A DNA stretch of 64,000 nucleotides from Mobilisporobacter senegalensis (GCF_003752155.1 NZ_RJVG01000001.1:310001-374000), one strand, 5' to 3'. Shown: positions 15,134 to 24,577, numbered from the stretch's first letter. Program-made: numbers and translations. Notes: generated by a model not told the origin, from the sequence alone.

Positions 15134-15265
15134 TGGTTTACCTCCTTAGATAATTCATAATATTGATTTTTCTCAATCAATTCACACATAGGTGTTATTC
15201 TAAATGTATATTATAAAATACCTTTACCGGGGCTTTGGCTACAGTATTTTTACACATGTCACAGT
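15134..15265 (-). promoter_or_regulatory. rplM 5' leader, putative L13 autoregulatory element
   Basis: The leader of about 130 nt folds AAAATAC (complement of 15244-15250) with GTATTTT (complement of 15215-15221), with extra GCC/GG pairing inside. A small TTGATT/AATCAA hairpin sits just before the ribosome site. Firmicute rplM genes are known to carry an L13 leader; I infer this is its counterpart, without a consensus match. Confidence 0.5.
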
Positions 15266-15270
15266 TAGAT

Positions 15271-15299
15271 ATTATATTACATTCCAGCGGGCGTGTCAA
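15271..15299 (-). promoter_or_regulatory. rplM-rpsI promoter
   Basis: TTGACA (15294-15299) and TATAAT (15271-15276) on the minus strand, 17-nt spacer. A perfect consensus sigma-A promoter. Confidence 0.88.
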
Positions 15300-15425
15300 G
15301 AGTTTTCCTCAATATTTCGTCCTAATTATCAGAATTTTACATATATTATTATCGGAAATTTTTATATAATTATTCTTCCTTTGATAAAAAAGCACGACGA
15401 TTAAGTTTCTTATATTAATATCTTC

Positions 15426-16172
15426 TTATTTCATATCTTCATAATCAATCTTAACGAGAGTAAGCCCTTTCCCAGGAACCTTAGGCCCTGCTGCCTTTCT
15501 GTCTCGTTCTTCCATAATCTCCTTCACATGTTCAGCCGGATATACTCCCAGTCCTACCTTTATTAAGGTGCCTACAATGATGCGTACCATATTATATAGA
15601 AAACCATTCCCTGTAATACGGATTGTTATAGTTTCATCCGATTTTGAAATAGTTAAAGAGTAAACTGTACGGATGGTATCTTCCACCTGTGTCCTGCTGG
15701 AACAGAAGCTTTTAAAATCATGCTCTCCTACAATATACCTGGCTGCTTCTTCCATGGCCGATATATTAAGTGGGATATACACAAAATGGCTGTACAAACG
15801 TTGTAATGGTATCTGAAATTTTCGATTTAAAATTTTATATTCATATGTTTTTATGCTATTACAATATCTGGGATGAAACTCAAGTGGAACTTCACAGGAA
15901 TTCTGGATCGTAATATCTTCAGGTAATCTTTGATTTAATGCATAGGAAATCTTTTCTGCCGGTATCTGAGTATTAGTATCAAAGACAGCAACATTTCCAA
16001 GTGCATGGACACCCGAATCTGTACGGCTTGCACCAATCACTTTGATTTCTTCCCCTAATAATTCACTTAATTTCTTGTTCAATACTTCTTCGATTGTAAT
16101 TCCATTGGGTTGAATCTGCCATCCGCAGTAATTTGTCCCATCATATCCCACAACTAATTTTACTCGTTTCAT
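15426..16172 (-). CDS. truA: tRNA pseudouridine(38-40) synthase
   Basis: 248 residues. It isomerises uridines 38-40 in the anticodon stem. The catalytic Asp52 lies in 'GASRTDSGVHALG', and the N-terminal 'VVGYDGTNYCGWQIQ' and the C-terminal 'NGFLYNMVRIIVG' are TruA signatures. It is the last gene of the ecfA1-ecfA2-ecfT-truA unit, 8 nt after ecfT. This order is conserved in clostridia. Confidence 0.96.
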   Translation of the reverse strand: MKRVKLVVGYDGTNYCGWQIQPNGITIEEVLNKKLSELLGEEIKVIGASRTDSGVHALGNVAVFDTNTQIPAEKISYALNQRLPEDITIQNSCEVPLEFHPRYCNSIKTYEYKILNRKFQIPLQRLYSHFVYIPLNISAMEEAARYIVGEHDFKSFCSSRTQVEDTIRTVYSLTISKSDETITIRITGNGFLYNMVRIIVGTLIKVGLGVYPAEHVKEIMEERDRKAAGPKVPGKGLTLVKIDYEDMK

Positions 16173-16180
16173 AAAAACCT

Positions 16181-16981
16181 CTATAATAATATGTTTAATC
16201 CGATTAAGACTCCTAAATATACTGCCATAACACCAAAGGATAGATAATCTCTCTTATAATATCTTAATGGATTCATTTTCGTTCTGCCATGTCCCCCTTG
16301 ATAGCATCTGGCTTCCATAGCCATTGCAAGATCGTTGGCTCTACGGAATGCTGATACAAACAAAGGAACTAATAAAGGAATCATACTTTTTGCTCTTTTT
16401 ACCAGACCACCGGTCTCAAAATCTGCACCTCTGGCTGTTTGTGCTTTCATGATCTTATCTGTTTCTTCAAGTAAAATTGGTATGAAACGGAGTGCTATGG
16501 ACATCATCATGGCTATTTCATGCACAGGCACTTTGATCTTATTAAGAGGTCCCATTACACTTTCTAATCCATCTGTCAGATTGTTCGGTGTGGTTGTAAA
16601 TGTCATCAGGGAAGAGCCCAAAATAAGATAAGTAAGACGTATTCCCATGAAAATAGCAATTCGAATTCCTTCCCACGTTATCTTTAAAAACCCAAAACTC
16701 CAGAGTACCGTACCCGGTGTCATAAATAAATTAAAGACCAGTGTGAACAGAAAAATCATCATGACTGATTTCAGCCCTTTAACGATAAATTTAAATGGGA
16801 CTTTCGATATCTTAATGATACCAAATAAATATATACTTGCTACAACATATCCCCAGAAATGATTAAATAGAAAAAGAGAAATAATAAATAACAATGTTCC
16901 TATTAATTTCACTCTTGGATCTAATCGGTGTATCACAGAATCTGCGGGATAATATTGTCCTATTGTAATATCTCTAATCAT
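16181..16981 (-). CDS. ecfT: ECF transporter transmembrane component EcfT
   Basis: 266 residues with about five transmembrane helices. The cytoplasmic coupling-helix motifs are 'ARGADFETGG' and 'MEARCYQGG' (the two A-R-G/A-R-C signatures that dock on the ATPases). It scaffolds vitamin-specific S components encoded elsewhere. Its start overlaps the ecfA2 stop by 4 nt (ATGA), so translation is coupled. Confidence 0.95.
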   Translation of the reverse strand: MIRDITIGQYYPADSVIHRLDPRVKLIGTLLFIISLFLFNHFWGYVVASIYLFGIIKISKVPFKFIVKGLKSVMMIFLFTLVFNLFMTPGTVLWSFGFLKITWEGIRIAIFMGIRLTYLILGSSLMTFTTTPNNLTDGLESVMGPLNKIKVPVHEIAMMMSIALRFIPILLEETDKIMKAQTARGADFETGGLVKRAKSMIPLLVPLFVSAFRRANDLAMAMEARCYQGGHGRTKMNPLRYYKRDYLSFGVMAVYLGVLIGLNILL

Positions 16982-17835
16982 AGTATTTCACCTTTTGCCC
17001 ACCTTAAAATTTCTTCTTTTGCCTCTTTTATGGTTGTAGGAGAGGTACTCACTCTTATTCCCTGGTCTCTAAGTCTATTCATGACATAAGTAACCTGGGG
17101 AGCTGCCAGCCCGATATTCTCTAGTTCCTTATAATGAGCAAAAACATTCTTTGGTGTATTATCAAAAATCAATTCTCCTTTATTCATTACAAGGATGCGG
17201 TCTACATATTTAGCTACGTCTTCCATACTATGTGATACCAGGATTACTGTAATTTTCTGCTCTTTATGAAGTAACGCGATTCTATCCAGAATTTCGTCCC
17301 TTCCTTTTGGATCAAGTCCGGCAGTTGGCTCATCTAAGATCAGCACTTCCGGTTTCATAGCAAGAACACCTGCAATTGCTACTCTTCTTTTTTGTCCTCC
17401 GGATAATTCAAATGGAGATGCATCTATGAGATCTTCTCCTATTCCCACCTGTTTTAATGCTTCATAAGCTCTAAGGTCAATCTCAAGATCTGGTAGTCCA
17501 AGATTTCTTGGCCCAAAGCTCACATCCTTAATAACAGATGTTTCAAATAGCTGGTGTTCTGGATATTGAAACACAAGACCTACTTTACTCCTAAGGGTAC
17601 GCATATTAAAATCTTTTGCATATATATCTTCCCCATTATAGTAAATAGCTCCACTGGTTGCCTTCATTAATCCATTCAAATGTTGAATTAAAGTAGATTT
17701 GCCCGAACCAGTATGCCCGATAAGTCCAATAAACTCTCCATCATTGATTTTTAAATTAATGTCTTTTAGAGCATGCTTTTCATAGACAGTAGACTCACTG
17801 TATTTATAATTTACTTTATCTAATATAATTGACAT
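16978..17835 (-). CDS. ecfA2: ECF transporter ATPase EcfA2
   Basis: 285 residues from the ATG at 17835. The four extra residues of the longer frame lie on the GGTG ribosome site. Walker A GHTGSGKST, signature LSGGQKRR and Walker B VLILDEPT are intact. It pairs with EcfA1 to power vitamin import. The gap to ecfA1 is 117 nt with no clear terminator. Confidence 0.95.
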   Translation of the reverse strand: MSIILDKVNYKYSESTVYEKHALKDINLKINDGEFIGLIGHTGSGKSTLIQHLNGLMKATSGAIYYNGEDIYAKDFNMRTLRSKVGLVFQYPEHQLFETSVIKDVSFGPRNLGLPDLEIDLRAYEALKQVGIGEDLIDASPFELSGGQKRRVAIAGVLAMKPEVLILDEPTAGLDPKGRDEILDRIALLHKEQKITVILVSHSMEDVAKYVDRILVMNKGELIFDNTPKNVFAHYKELENIGLAAPQVTYVMNRLRDQGIRVSTSPTTIKEAKEEILRWAKGEIL

Positions 17836-17952
17836 TTTATTCACCAACTTGTTTAATTTGTTCTATATAATTTCACTCTTGAATCGATATACCAGTAATT
17901 TTCTATTTTTATCTATATTGTTAATTCTTTATTCCATATATACAATCATTCT

Positions 17953-18801
17953 TTATAGTCTGGATAATTCATCTACCAATTCATCCACGGTAAGAATTCC
18001 GTCTGGAATCGGAATCCCGCTTTTCTTAAGTTCGTAAGCTAATTCCGTTACTTGGGGAACATCTAACCTGTATTTTTTCAATTCCTCAACCTTGGAAAAT
18101 ACCTCTCTTGGTGTTCCTTCCATTACGATTTGTCCCTGATCCATAACGATTACTTTGTCTGCTCCAATTACCTCATCCATATAGTGGGTAATTAAAAGAA
18201 TTGTTACATTTTCTCTTTTATTCAGCTCTGTAATTGTATGGATTACATCTTTTCTTCCATTTGGATCTAACATTGCTGTTGGCTCATCAAGAACGATACA
18301 TTCCGGCTTCATTGCCATGATCCCTGCAATTGCAACTCTTTGCTTTTGTCCACCTGATAGTTTATTAGGTGAATGTTTGCGATATTCCAACATTCCAACT
18401 GCCCGTAAACTTTCTTCAACACGTTCCCATATTTCTTTGGTTGGTATTCCGATATTCTCCGGTCCAAATCCAACATCTTCTTCTACTACAGTTGCAATAA
18501 TCTGATTATCAGGATTTTGAAATACCATACCTGCTGCCTGCCTAATATCCCATAATTTATCAAGATCTTTTGTATCGTAGCCTTTTACCCACAGCGAACC
18601 AGAAGTAGGGGCCAGTATTGCATTGATAGCCTTGGCTAAAGTTGACTTTCCAGACCCATTATGTCCAAGAATTGCTACAAAGTCACCTTTTGCAATATCA
18701 AAATCAATCCCTTTAATCGCCTGATTAATGGAATCTACATCGCCTTCTTCATTTCTTCTTATATATTCATAGGTCAATTCACTAGCTTTTATAATATCCA
18801 T
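17953..18801 (-). CDS. ecfA1: ECF transporter ATPase EcfA1
   Basis: 282 residues from the ATG at 18801, preceded by GGAAGG. A longer frame extends into the repeat remnant and has no better site. Walker [18 protein letters not shown] and Walker B CIVLDEPT are intact. In related genomes this gene directly follows rplQ. Here it has its own promoter, and 5.8 kb of other genes intervenes. Confidence 0.95.
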   Translation of the reverse strand: MDIIKASELTYEYIRRNEEGDVDSINQAIKGIDFDIAKGDFVAILGHNGSGKSTLAKAINAILAPTSGSLWVKGYDTKDLDKLWDIRQAAGMVFQNPDNQIIATVVEEDVGFGPENIGIPTKEIWERVEESLRAVGMLEYRKHSPNKLSGGQKQRVAIAGIMAMKPECIVLDEPTAMLDPNGRKDVIHTITELNKRENVTILLITHYMDEVIGADKVIVMDQGQIVMEGTPREVFSKVEELKKYRLDVPQVTELAYELKKSGIPIPDGILTVDELVDELSRL

Positions 18802-18832
18802 TCTAATCTTGCCTTCCAAATTATTCATTATC

Positions 18833-18863
18833 ACAGTTCAGCCATAAGCTCGATTTCACTGTA
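18833..18863 (-). repeat. Truncated remnant of the 146-bp repeat
   Basis: ACAGTTCAGCCATAAGCTCG and the following GATTTCACTG match the terminal segment of copy 3 read in reverse. The rest of the element is missing. It lies in the ecfA1 leader. Confidence 0.8.
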
Positions 18864-18880
18864 ATCTAATATACTTTAAC

Positions 18881-18909
18881 ATTGTAAGGTAATTTATCCA
18901 TAAATGCAA
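18881..18909 (-). promoter_or_regulatory. ecfA1 operon promoter
   Basis: Minus-strand TTGCAT (18904-18909) and TACAAT (18881-18886), 17-nt spacer. The transcript would start just upstream of the repeat remnant. Confidence 0.7.
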
Positions 18910-18919
18910 CGAATTTTTC

Positions 18920-18965
18920 CATTAAAAATCCGAAACATATCTTTATGAATCAGATGTTTCGGATT
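18920..18965 (-). terminator. Terminator of the osmoprotectant ABC operon
   Basis: AATCCGAAACAT (18927-18938) and ATGTTTCGGATT (18954-18965) are perfect 12-bp arms, with TTTTTAAT after the stem on the minus strand. One arm includes the last codons of the permease gene. Confidence 0.85.
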
Positions 18966-19591
18966 ACAGTCAATCTTTTTTCGATTATGTTGAGCAGTGC
19001 ATTTACCATGATAGCTAACCCAGATGATAATAAAGCGCCCCATAATATTTTGGCAGTATTTAATGTTCTAAGACCATCTAACAGGACGCTCCCGATTCCG
19101 CCTGCATTAATAGATGCTGCAATTGTAGCAATACCAATTGTAGAAACCACGGAAAGATGAATTCCCGAAAAAATAGCTTTCAGTGCAAGGGGCAATCGGA
19201 CCTGAAATAAGATCTGACTTTTGCTCATACCCATCCCGGTTGCTGCCTCAATAATGGAAGCCTCCACATTATTTAATCCGTCTATCGCATTTCTTAATAT
19301 TAAATATTGATTATAAAGAACCAGAACTATGATTGCAGTATCTTTACCCAGTCCTGTGATCGGTACTAATATTGAAAATAATGCCAAGCTGGGTATGGAA
19401 TAAATCATTGCAAACAAATTCATCATTACTTTAGTAAGTAGTTGAGAGTACATCATTATATAAGTAAGAATTCCTGCCAGAATGATAGAAATCACTAATG
19501 TAACAAATACAATCTCAATATGTTCCAGGAAAGCCTTAAATAATTTATCGTGATATCTCAATAAATAATCTATCATATTTGTCCTCCACAC
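18950..19591 (-). CDS. Osmoprotectant-type ABC permease (OpuCB/ProW family)
   Basis: 213 residues with five to six transmembrane helices and the BPD-transport EAA loop 'IIEAATGMGMSKSQILFQVRLPLALKAI' (shown in part). It is the last gene of a permease-binding protein-ATPase-permease operon typical of glycine betaine, choline or carnitine importers (OpuC/Osm type). The start is 1 nt from the ATPase stop, so translation is coupled. Confidence 0.88.
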   Translation of the reverse strand: MWRTNMIDYLLRYHDKLFKAFLEHIEIVFVTLVISIILAGILTYIMMYSQLLTKVMMNLFAMIYSIPSLALFSILVPITGLGKDTAIIVLVLYNQYLILRNAIDGLNNVEASIIEAATGMGMSKSQILFQVRLPLALKAIFSGIHLSVVSTIGIATIAASINAGGIGSVLLDGLRTLNTAKILWGALLSSGLAIMVNALLNIIEKRLTVIRNI

Positions 19592-19592
19592 T

Positions 19593-20354
19593 TTAATCCC
19601 CTATGAATCTTTCCTGCCCCTTTACTGAATCAATCAATGATCTCACAAAATCATTTGCCGGATTTTCTACAATATTATCTGGCGTATCAAATTGTTGTAT
19701 GTTTCCCTGATCCATTATAAGTACTCTTGTGCCAAGTTTAAACGCTTCATTAATATCATGCGTCACAAAAAGAAAAGTTTTTTTAGAGGCTGCATGAATT
19801 TTTAACAGTTCATCTTGAAGATTAATCCGATTGATTGCATCTATTGCTCCAAATGGTTCATCAAGGAGCATTACATCGGGATTTACAGCCAAAGCTCTTG
19901 CAAGACCGATACGCTGCTGTTGCCCTCCCGATAGCTGAGCCGGATATCTATTTCTGAATTCCCCTGGTTCTAAGCCTACAAGCTCAAGCAGTTCATCTAT
20001 TCTTGCATTTATTTTTTCTTTTGACCATTTAAGAATCTTAGGGACTGTTGCAATATTATCTGCTACTGTCATATGTGGAAAAAGCCCGATCTGCTGAATC
20101 ACATATCCTATCTTCCTTCGAAACTTCACTGGATCTGAACTGCTAATATCTTCTCCAAAGAATTCTATCCTTCCTTCGTCAGGCTCATACAAACGATTAA
20201 TCATCTTAAGCAATGTTGTTTTTCCACATCCTGAAGAACCGAGAATCGTAATGAGTTCCCCATGCTCAATTGAAAGATTTACATGGTCAACTGCATTATA
20301 TCCTGCTCCTTTAAAATGTTTACTGACATTTTTGAATCCAATTGCTGTACTCAT
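19593..20354 (-). CDS. Osmoprotectant-type ABC ATPase (OpuCA-like, no CBS domains)
   Basis: 253 residues with GSSGCGKTT, LSGGQQQR and VMLLDEP motifs. It resembles OpuCA/ProV in the ABC domain ('FRRKIGYVIQQIGLFPHMTV'), but it stops before the tandem CBS modules that sense ionic strength in Bacillus OpuCA (about 380 residues). Osmotic gating would have to act elsewhere, or the substrate may not be an osmolyte. It sits 22 nt after the binding-protein gene. Confidence 0.88.
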   Translation of the reverse strand: MSTAIGFKNVSKHFKGAGYNAVDHVNLSIEHGELITILGSSGCGKTTLLKMINRLYEPDEGRIEFFGEDISSSDPVKFRRKIGYVIQQIGLFPHMTVADNIATVPKILKWSKEKINARIDELLELVGLEPGEFRNRYPAQLSGGQQQRIGLARALAVNPDVMLLDEPFGAIDAINRINLQDELLKIHAASKKTFLFVTHDINEAFKLGTRVLIMDQGNIQQFDTPDNIVENPANDFVRSLIDSVKGQERFIGD

Positions 20355-20376
20355 TATGATCCCCTCCTTCTATATT

Positions 20377-21279
20377 CTATTTTATCGTATCATAAAATTC
20401 TTTTGCAACTTCTTCATATTCTCTCTTATCCACATCAACAGCCGCATTTAATTCCGTTACTTTGGCAGTATCCAGACTTGCACTTATTTTATTCAAGATC
20501 TCTCCAATATCCGGATTCTCATCCAATACAGACTTTTGAACAACCGGTGCTAAATTATATGGCGGCCAAACCTGCTTATCATCTTCTAACAATGTAAATT
20601 CTTCTTTTACTAATTGACCTTCGGTTGTATAAGCTGGTGCAACATCTGCCTCATCGTTAGACAGTACTTCGTATTTCAATCCATTTGCATATACTTTTGA
20701 GGATTTAAAATCAAATGGTCCGTACACTTTCTCAAGTCCGGGAATGCCATCTTCTCTTTCATCAAATTCACCCTGGGATGCAAATCTTATTTTACCTGCA
20801 TTTGCCTGAAGATCAGATATTGTCTTAATTCCAAGCTTATTGGCTACGTCAGTACGAATCACTAAACCCTGACCGTCATTTGCGGCGGAATAGTCAAGCC
20901 ACACTAAATTGAATTGTTTCTCATACTCTGTTTTCACTGTATTATAAACTTCCTGGGGATCAGTGATTAAATCCAATTGCAATATAGATAACAGACCTGT
21001 CCCTGTATATTCAGGATATAGATCGATTTCTTCATTTATTAAAGATGTATGTATCACAGAACTTGCTATATTAGGTATCCTCTCCACATTGTATCCGGCT
21101 TCTTCAAGTGCCAGTGCATAAATTTCTCCTACTACAAGATTCTCAGTAAAATCTTTTGATCCCACCTTAATGGTAGATTTATCTCCATTTGAACTTTTAC
21201 TATTTCCACAGGCTGCCACACCTGCTGCCAGTGCTGTAATTAATAAAGTTCCCAAAACTTTTTTCAGATTATTTCTCAT
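20377..21279 (-). CDS. Osmoprotectant-type ABC substrate-binding lipoprotein
   Basis: 300 residues. The signal peptide ends in a lipobox AAGVAAC with acylated Cys24. The mature part is OpuAC/OpuCC-like ('TIKVGSKDFTENLVVGEIYA', 'EEIDLYPEYTGTGL', 'DEADVAPAYTTEGQL'). It delivers a quaternary-amine-type ligand to the permeases on either side. GGAGG precedes the ATG. The hairpin GTTATCCC/GGGATAAC lies between this gene and the upstream permease and may tune relative expression. Confidence 0.9.
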   Translation of the reverse strand: MRNNLKKVLGTLLITALAAGVAACGNSKSSNGDKSTIKVGSKDFTENLVVGEIYALALEEAGYNVERIPNIASSVIHTSLINEEIDLYPEYTGTGLLSILQLDLITDPQEVYNTVKTEYEKQFNLVWLDYSAANDGQGLVIRTDVANKLGIKTISDLQANAGKIRFASQGEFDEREDGIPGLEKVYGPFDFKSSKVYANGLKYEVLSNDEADVAPAYTTEGQLVKEEFTLLEDDKQVWPPYNLAPVVQKSVLDENPDIGEILNKISASLDTAKVTELNAAVDVDKREYEEVAKEFYDTIK

Positions 21280-21376
21280 ATTTCATATCCTCCTTTTCTA
21301 AATCATTCTTTATAACATATTTTTAGTTGATGAGTTCCAGCTGTGGTTATCCCACTTCTAAAGCGGGGGATAACTT

Positions 21377-22030
21377 TTATTTTGTATCACCATTAGCATA
21401 TTTATATTTAAGTATATATTTCTCTAACCAGGACATAGTCACATTTGCCAGCATTGATAGGATTGCCACAGTGATCCCTCCAATAAATAAAAGATCTGCC
21501 CTATTAAGCCCCAGACCGGTAAATATTATATTTCCTACTCCACCGCCACCGATATAAGCAGCTAATGTAGCACTTGCAATTATCTCAACCATGGCAGTTT
21601 TAATTCCGGTTAACATATAGGGCACTGCCAGTGGCACCTTTACTTTCCAAAAACTCTGAAAATCTGACATCCCCATTGCCATTGAAGTCTCTATCATAAA
21701 TTCAGGAATGGAATAGAAAGCAAGGGCTGTATTTAAAAGTATTGGTGGGATTCCAAGTACTACTAAGGCAATAATAGCAGGCTTTGCTCCTGTTCCCACA
21801 AACGGAATAAGAAATATCAAAACAGCTAAGCTTGGAATAATCCTCAGCGTATTAAATGTAGTTGTGACCCATTTATACAAAGTCTGATTTTGGGTTGCCA
21901 GTATTCCAAGAGGTATCCCAATGATAGCTGCCAATAATAAGGATAGTAAACTTATTATCAAATGTTCTCCTATTGCTTGCAGATAGGTATCCATATTTTG
22001 TTCTAAATATTTCAAAATACTTTGTGCCAT
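21377..22030 (-). CDS. Osmoprotectant-type ABC permease (OpuCD/ProW family)
   Basis: 217 residues, about six transmembrane helices, with the EAA-type loop 'ETSMAMGMSDFQSFWKVKVP'. It is the first gene of the four-gene operon. The upstream 141 nt have AT-rich promoter-like sequence (TTGTGA ... TATAAA) with a short 15-nt spacer, so the promoter is uncertain. AAGGTG precedes the ATG. Confidence 0.88.
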   Translation of the reverse strand: MAQSILKYLEQNMDTYLQAIGEHLIISLLSLLLAAIIGIPLGILATQNQTLYKWVTTTFNTLRIIPSLAVLIFLIPFVGTGAKPAIIALVVLGIPPILLNTALAFYSIPEFMIETSMAMGMSDFQSFWKVKVPLAVPYMLTGIKTAMVEIIASATLAAYIGGGGVGNIIFTGLGLNRADLLFIGGITVAILSMLANVTMSWLEKYILKYKYANGDTK

Positions 22031-22171
22031 TATTTCACCTTCTTTTAAAAAACCACCTGTTTATACCAATGAAATCCATGGTAAAAATCACCTTTTATAA
22101 GCATATCATAATTGTCACAATAAATCCAATAAAAATCTAATACCTTCCTCTACCCGGCATTCCATAAAATT

Positions 22172-23476
22172 TTAATACATAATTTTATCAAGTGCCTGTT
22201 TTAAATCTGCAATTAAATCCTCTACATCTTCGATTCCAACAGATAGTCTTAGTGTGTCATCATATACACCAGCTTTTTCTCTTTCCTCTCTATTCTGCCC
22301 AAAATGAGTCGACGTTGCAGAATGTACAATGAGGGATTTTGCATCCCCTACATTTACCATGTAATCAAACAGCTTTACTTCTTCAAGTACTTTTTTAGCT
22401 GCCACAAGGCCGCCTTTTAATCGTATGGACAGAATCGCACCAGGTCCCTTTGGAAAATACTTAAGAGCCAGTTCATGATATTTACTACTTTCAAGTCCAG
22501 GATAAGAAACAGAAAGAACTTCGGGGTGGCTTTCGAGAAACTCTGCAACTGCCTTGGCGTTGGCGGTATGCTGTCTCATTCTCAAAGATAATGTTTCCAT
22601 TCCCTGCAACACATTAAAAGCACTGTTAGGACTTAAATGGGAACCAAAATCTGTTAAATACCTGATACGAAGTCTCTTTGTGAACATCGTTTCATCCAGA
22701 GTATCCTTTCCAATCGTATCTTTGTATTCCTCATAGAATTTCTCGAACTGAGGAAATTTACCATTCAGCCAGTTGAATCCTCCCTTTTCTACAACAATTC
22801 CAACAATCGTAGTTCCATGTCCGGCAAGATATTTTGTAGCTGAATAACAAACAATATCAGCTCCAAAATCAAATGGTCTTAACAGATATGGAGTGGCAAA
22901 GGTATTATCTATAATGAGGGGTATTCCATGTTCATGTGCTAAATTAGCAACTGCCTCAATATCAATTATATTCATTCCCGGATTCCCCAGACTCTCAATA
23001 TAAATCGCCTTCGTCTTTTGGTTAATAACCTTTTTATAAGATTCTATATCATTTTCATCTTCTACAAACCTTCCAATGATACCATAGTCCGGCAAAATAC
23101 TCCTTAATAAAGTTGTACTCCCTCCATATAAAGTACTAACGGCTACTATCTCATCTCCGGCAACTGCAATATTTAAGAAGGTGTTAGAAATAGCTGCCAT
23201 ACCAGAACCTAGCGCAATGGCTTCTGCTCCTCCCTCCAAAGAAGCTATCCTTTTCTCTAAGACTGTATTGGTAGGATTAGAGAATCTTACATAGGAATGG
23301 CCCTCCTCAGAATAATTAAATAGTCTGGTACATCTATCAAAATCACCAAGTTCAAAAGCGGCTGTCTGATAAATAGGTACTGCTTTCGATTTATAATGTT
23401 CTGCCGGATTGTATCCAGCATGCAGCTGCCTTGTTGTAAATCCTAACTGATTATTATTATAAGCTTCATAACTCAC
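22172..23476 (-). CDS. metY: O-acetylhomoserine sulfhydrylase (MetY)
   Basis: 434 residues from a GTG at 23476 that follows AAGGAAGG by 8 nt. The longer frame would overlap the upstream ferredoxin gene. It is a PLP enzyme of the Cys/Met metabolism family that joins O-acetylhomoserine and sulfide to homocysteine. Signatures are 'TRQLHAGYNP', 'GSGMAAISNTFLN', the PLP lysine in 'YSATKYLAGHGT' and 'VGDAKSLIVHSA'. Length equals other MetY proteins. It lies 5 nt after the polyferredoxin gene. No SAM riboswitch or T-box was seen upstream. Confidence 0.93.
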   Translation of the reverse strand: MSYEAYNNNQLGFTTRQLHAGYNPAEHYKSKAVPIYQTAAFELGDFDRCTRLFNYSEEGHSYVRFSNPTNTVLEKRIASLEGGAEAIALGSGMAAISNTFLNIAVAGDEIVAVSTLYGGSTTLLRSILPDYGIIGRFVEDENDIESYKKVINQKTKAIYIESLGNPGMNIIDIEAVANLAHEHGIPLIIDNTFATPYLLRPFDFGADIVCYSATKYLAGHGTTIVGIVVEKGGFNWLNGKFPQFEKFYEEYKDTIGKDTLDETMFTKRLRIRYLTDFGSHLSPNSAFNVLQGMETLSLRMRQHTANAKAVAEFLESHPEVLSVSYPGLESSKYHELALKYFPKGPGAILSIRLKGGLVAAKKVLEEVKLFDYMVNVGDAKSLIVHSATSTHFGQNREEREKAGVYDDTLRLSVGIEDVEDLIADLKQALDKIMY

Positions 23477-23481
23477 ACTAA

Positions 23482-24387
23482 CTACCTTCCTTTCAACTGG
23501 AGTGATTTTGTAGGACATCCTGTAGCACAGATACCACAACCAATACATTTTGAAATATCTGCTGCAATTTTTCCATCTTCTTTCGTAAATACATCAAAAT
23601 GGCATCTACGTATGCAAGCTCCACAACTAATACATGTTTCGCTTATCAATTCAATGATCTGCTTCGTCTTAGGCCAAAATCCACTGCTATTTCTTCTTTC
23701 CTGGCTCCGGAATAAATAACAGCAGTCCCCGCAGCAATTACATATCCCATTCGGATTTACCGTATGCATAAGACCCTTCTTATCTGCCTTTGTTACAATT
23801 TCCTTTGCCTTTTCTTTATCAATTTTTTCAGATAACCCTCTATGGGCGAAGGAATTTATCCCACTTTTGTATGTGATACATGTTTTCGTTGGTTTCCCAC
23901 ATTCTCCCCTAAGACTTCTGCAATCACAATAATTCAGATATACTGGCCTTTCATCCTTATCAATAAATGCGAGGACTTTATCCAGTGGAAGGATTTCATC
24001 ACTCGTCGGCCTTATATCAGTATCCGAATTCAAACCATTATAATAAGCTTCAAAATACCAATTATCCATGGCAATCTGATCTTCCTTTGATATACTTCCA
24101 TAAGCTTCTTGTTCTGAAATTGAAAAGATATCCAGTCTGCTATAGAAATCCGCTATTTTATATGTATCTTTTATTCCATCCACAAGAGAAATAATCCCTC
24201 TTCGGTAGCTGTTTTTTACAAATTCATCAATATCTGTATCTATAATTTCTTCTATATCCTTCTTCGTAAATAAGTCTTTTTCTATCCTATCTATAAAACT
24301 AATTTCTTCCCTGGTAAATATTTTGTCAATAGAAGAATACGCAACCTCAGGTATTTTGAACTTATGAATAAAGTTATCCAGACTCAC
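23482..24387 (-). CDS. 4Fe-4S polyferredoxin-like protein
   Basis: 301 residues from a GTG with AGGGGG upstream. The C-terminus holds two ferredoxin CxxCxxCxxxC motifs ('CISCGACIRRC' and 'CIGCGICATGC'). The middle has two more cysteine groups, 'CDCRSLRGECG' and 'CNCCGDCC', so it may carry three or four clusters. The N-terminal 130 residues are acidic and helical, without a recognised domain. It forms an operon with metY, suggesting electron delivery for sulfur assimilation; this is inference. It has a perfect consensus promoter. Confidence 0.8.
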   Translation of the reverse strand: MSLDNFIHKFKIPEVAYSSIDKIFTREEISFIDRIEKDLFTKKDIEEIIDTDIDEFVKNSYRRGIISLVDGIKDTYKIADFYSRLDIFSISEQEAYGSISKEDQIAMDNWYFEAYYNGLNSDTDIRPTSDEILPLDKVLAFIDKDERPVYLNYCDCRSLRGECGKPTKTCITYKSGINSFAHRGLSEKIDKEKAKEIVTKADKKGLMHTVNPNGICNCCGDCCYLFRSQERRNSSGFWPKTKQIIELISETCISCGACIRRCHFDVFTKEDGKIAADISKCIGCGICATGCPTKSLQLKGR

Positions 24388-24467
24388 TCTAAAGCCCCCT
24401 TTCTATATTCATTTTATATATTATATTATTCTTAGCGATTTAGTATGATTTATATTAAATTTCTATC

Positions 24468-24496
24468 ATTATATACATAACCATATATAATGTCAA
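24468..24496 (-). promoter_or_regulatory. Promoter of the ferredoxin-metY operon
   Basis: Minus-strand TTGACA (24491-24496) and TATAAT (24468-24473) with 17-nt spacing, a perfect consensus. The spacer has ATATAT/ATATAC-like symmetry. The leader of about 70 nt has no evident riboswitch. Confidence 0.85.
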
Positions 24497-24531
24497 CAAG
24501 TTTTTACCAATAAGCCAATTCCCTGTATAAT

Positions 24532-24577
24532 AAAAAAAGGCTGTTATACCACCATATTACTGGTGATATAACAGCCT
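24532..24577 (-). terminator. Terminator of the ribosomal superoperon (after rplQ)
   Basis: AGGCTGTTATA and TATAACAGCCT arms, extended by CACCA/TGGTG, are followed by seven T on the minus strand. Confidence 0.95.

Noticed and set aside
21340-21376. Terminator GTTATCCC/GGGATAAC with TTTTATTTT
   Set aside because: The T-run is on the plus strand, while the ABC operon is transcribed from the minus strand, so it is treated as an intercistronic hairpin.
24388-24470. SAM riboswitch or T-box in the ferredoxin-metY leader
   Set aside because: The leader is about 70 nt, very AT-rich, and shows none of the required stems or terminator.
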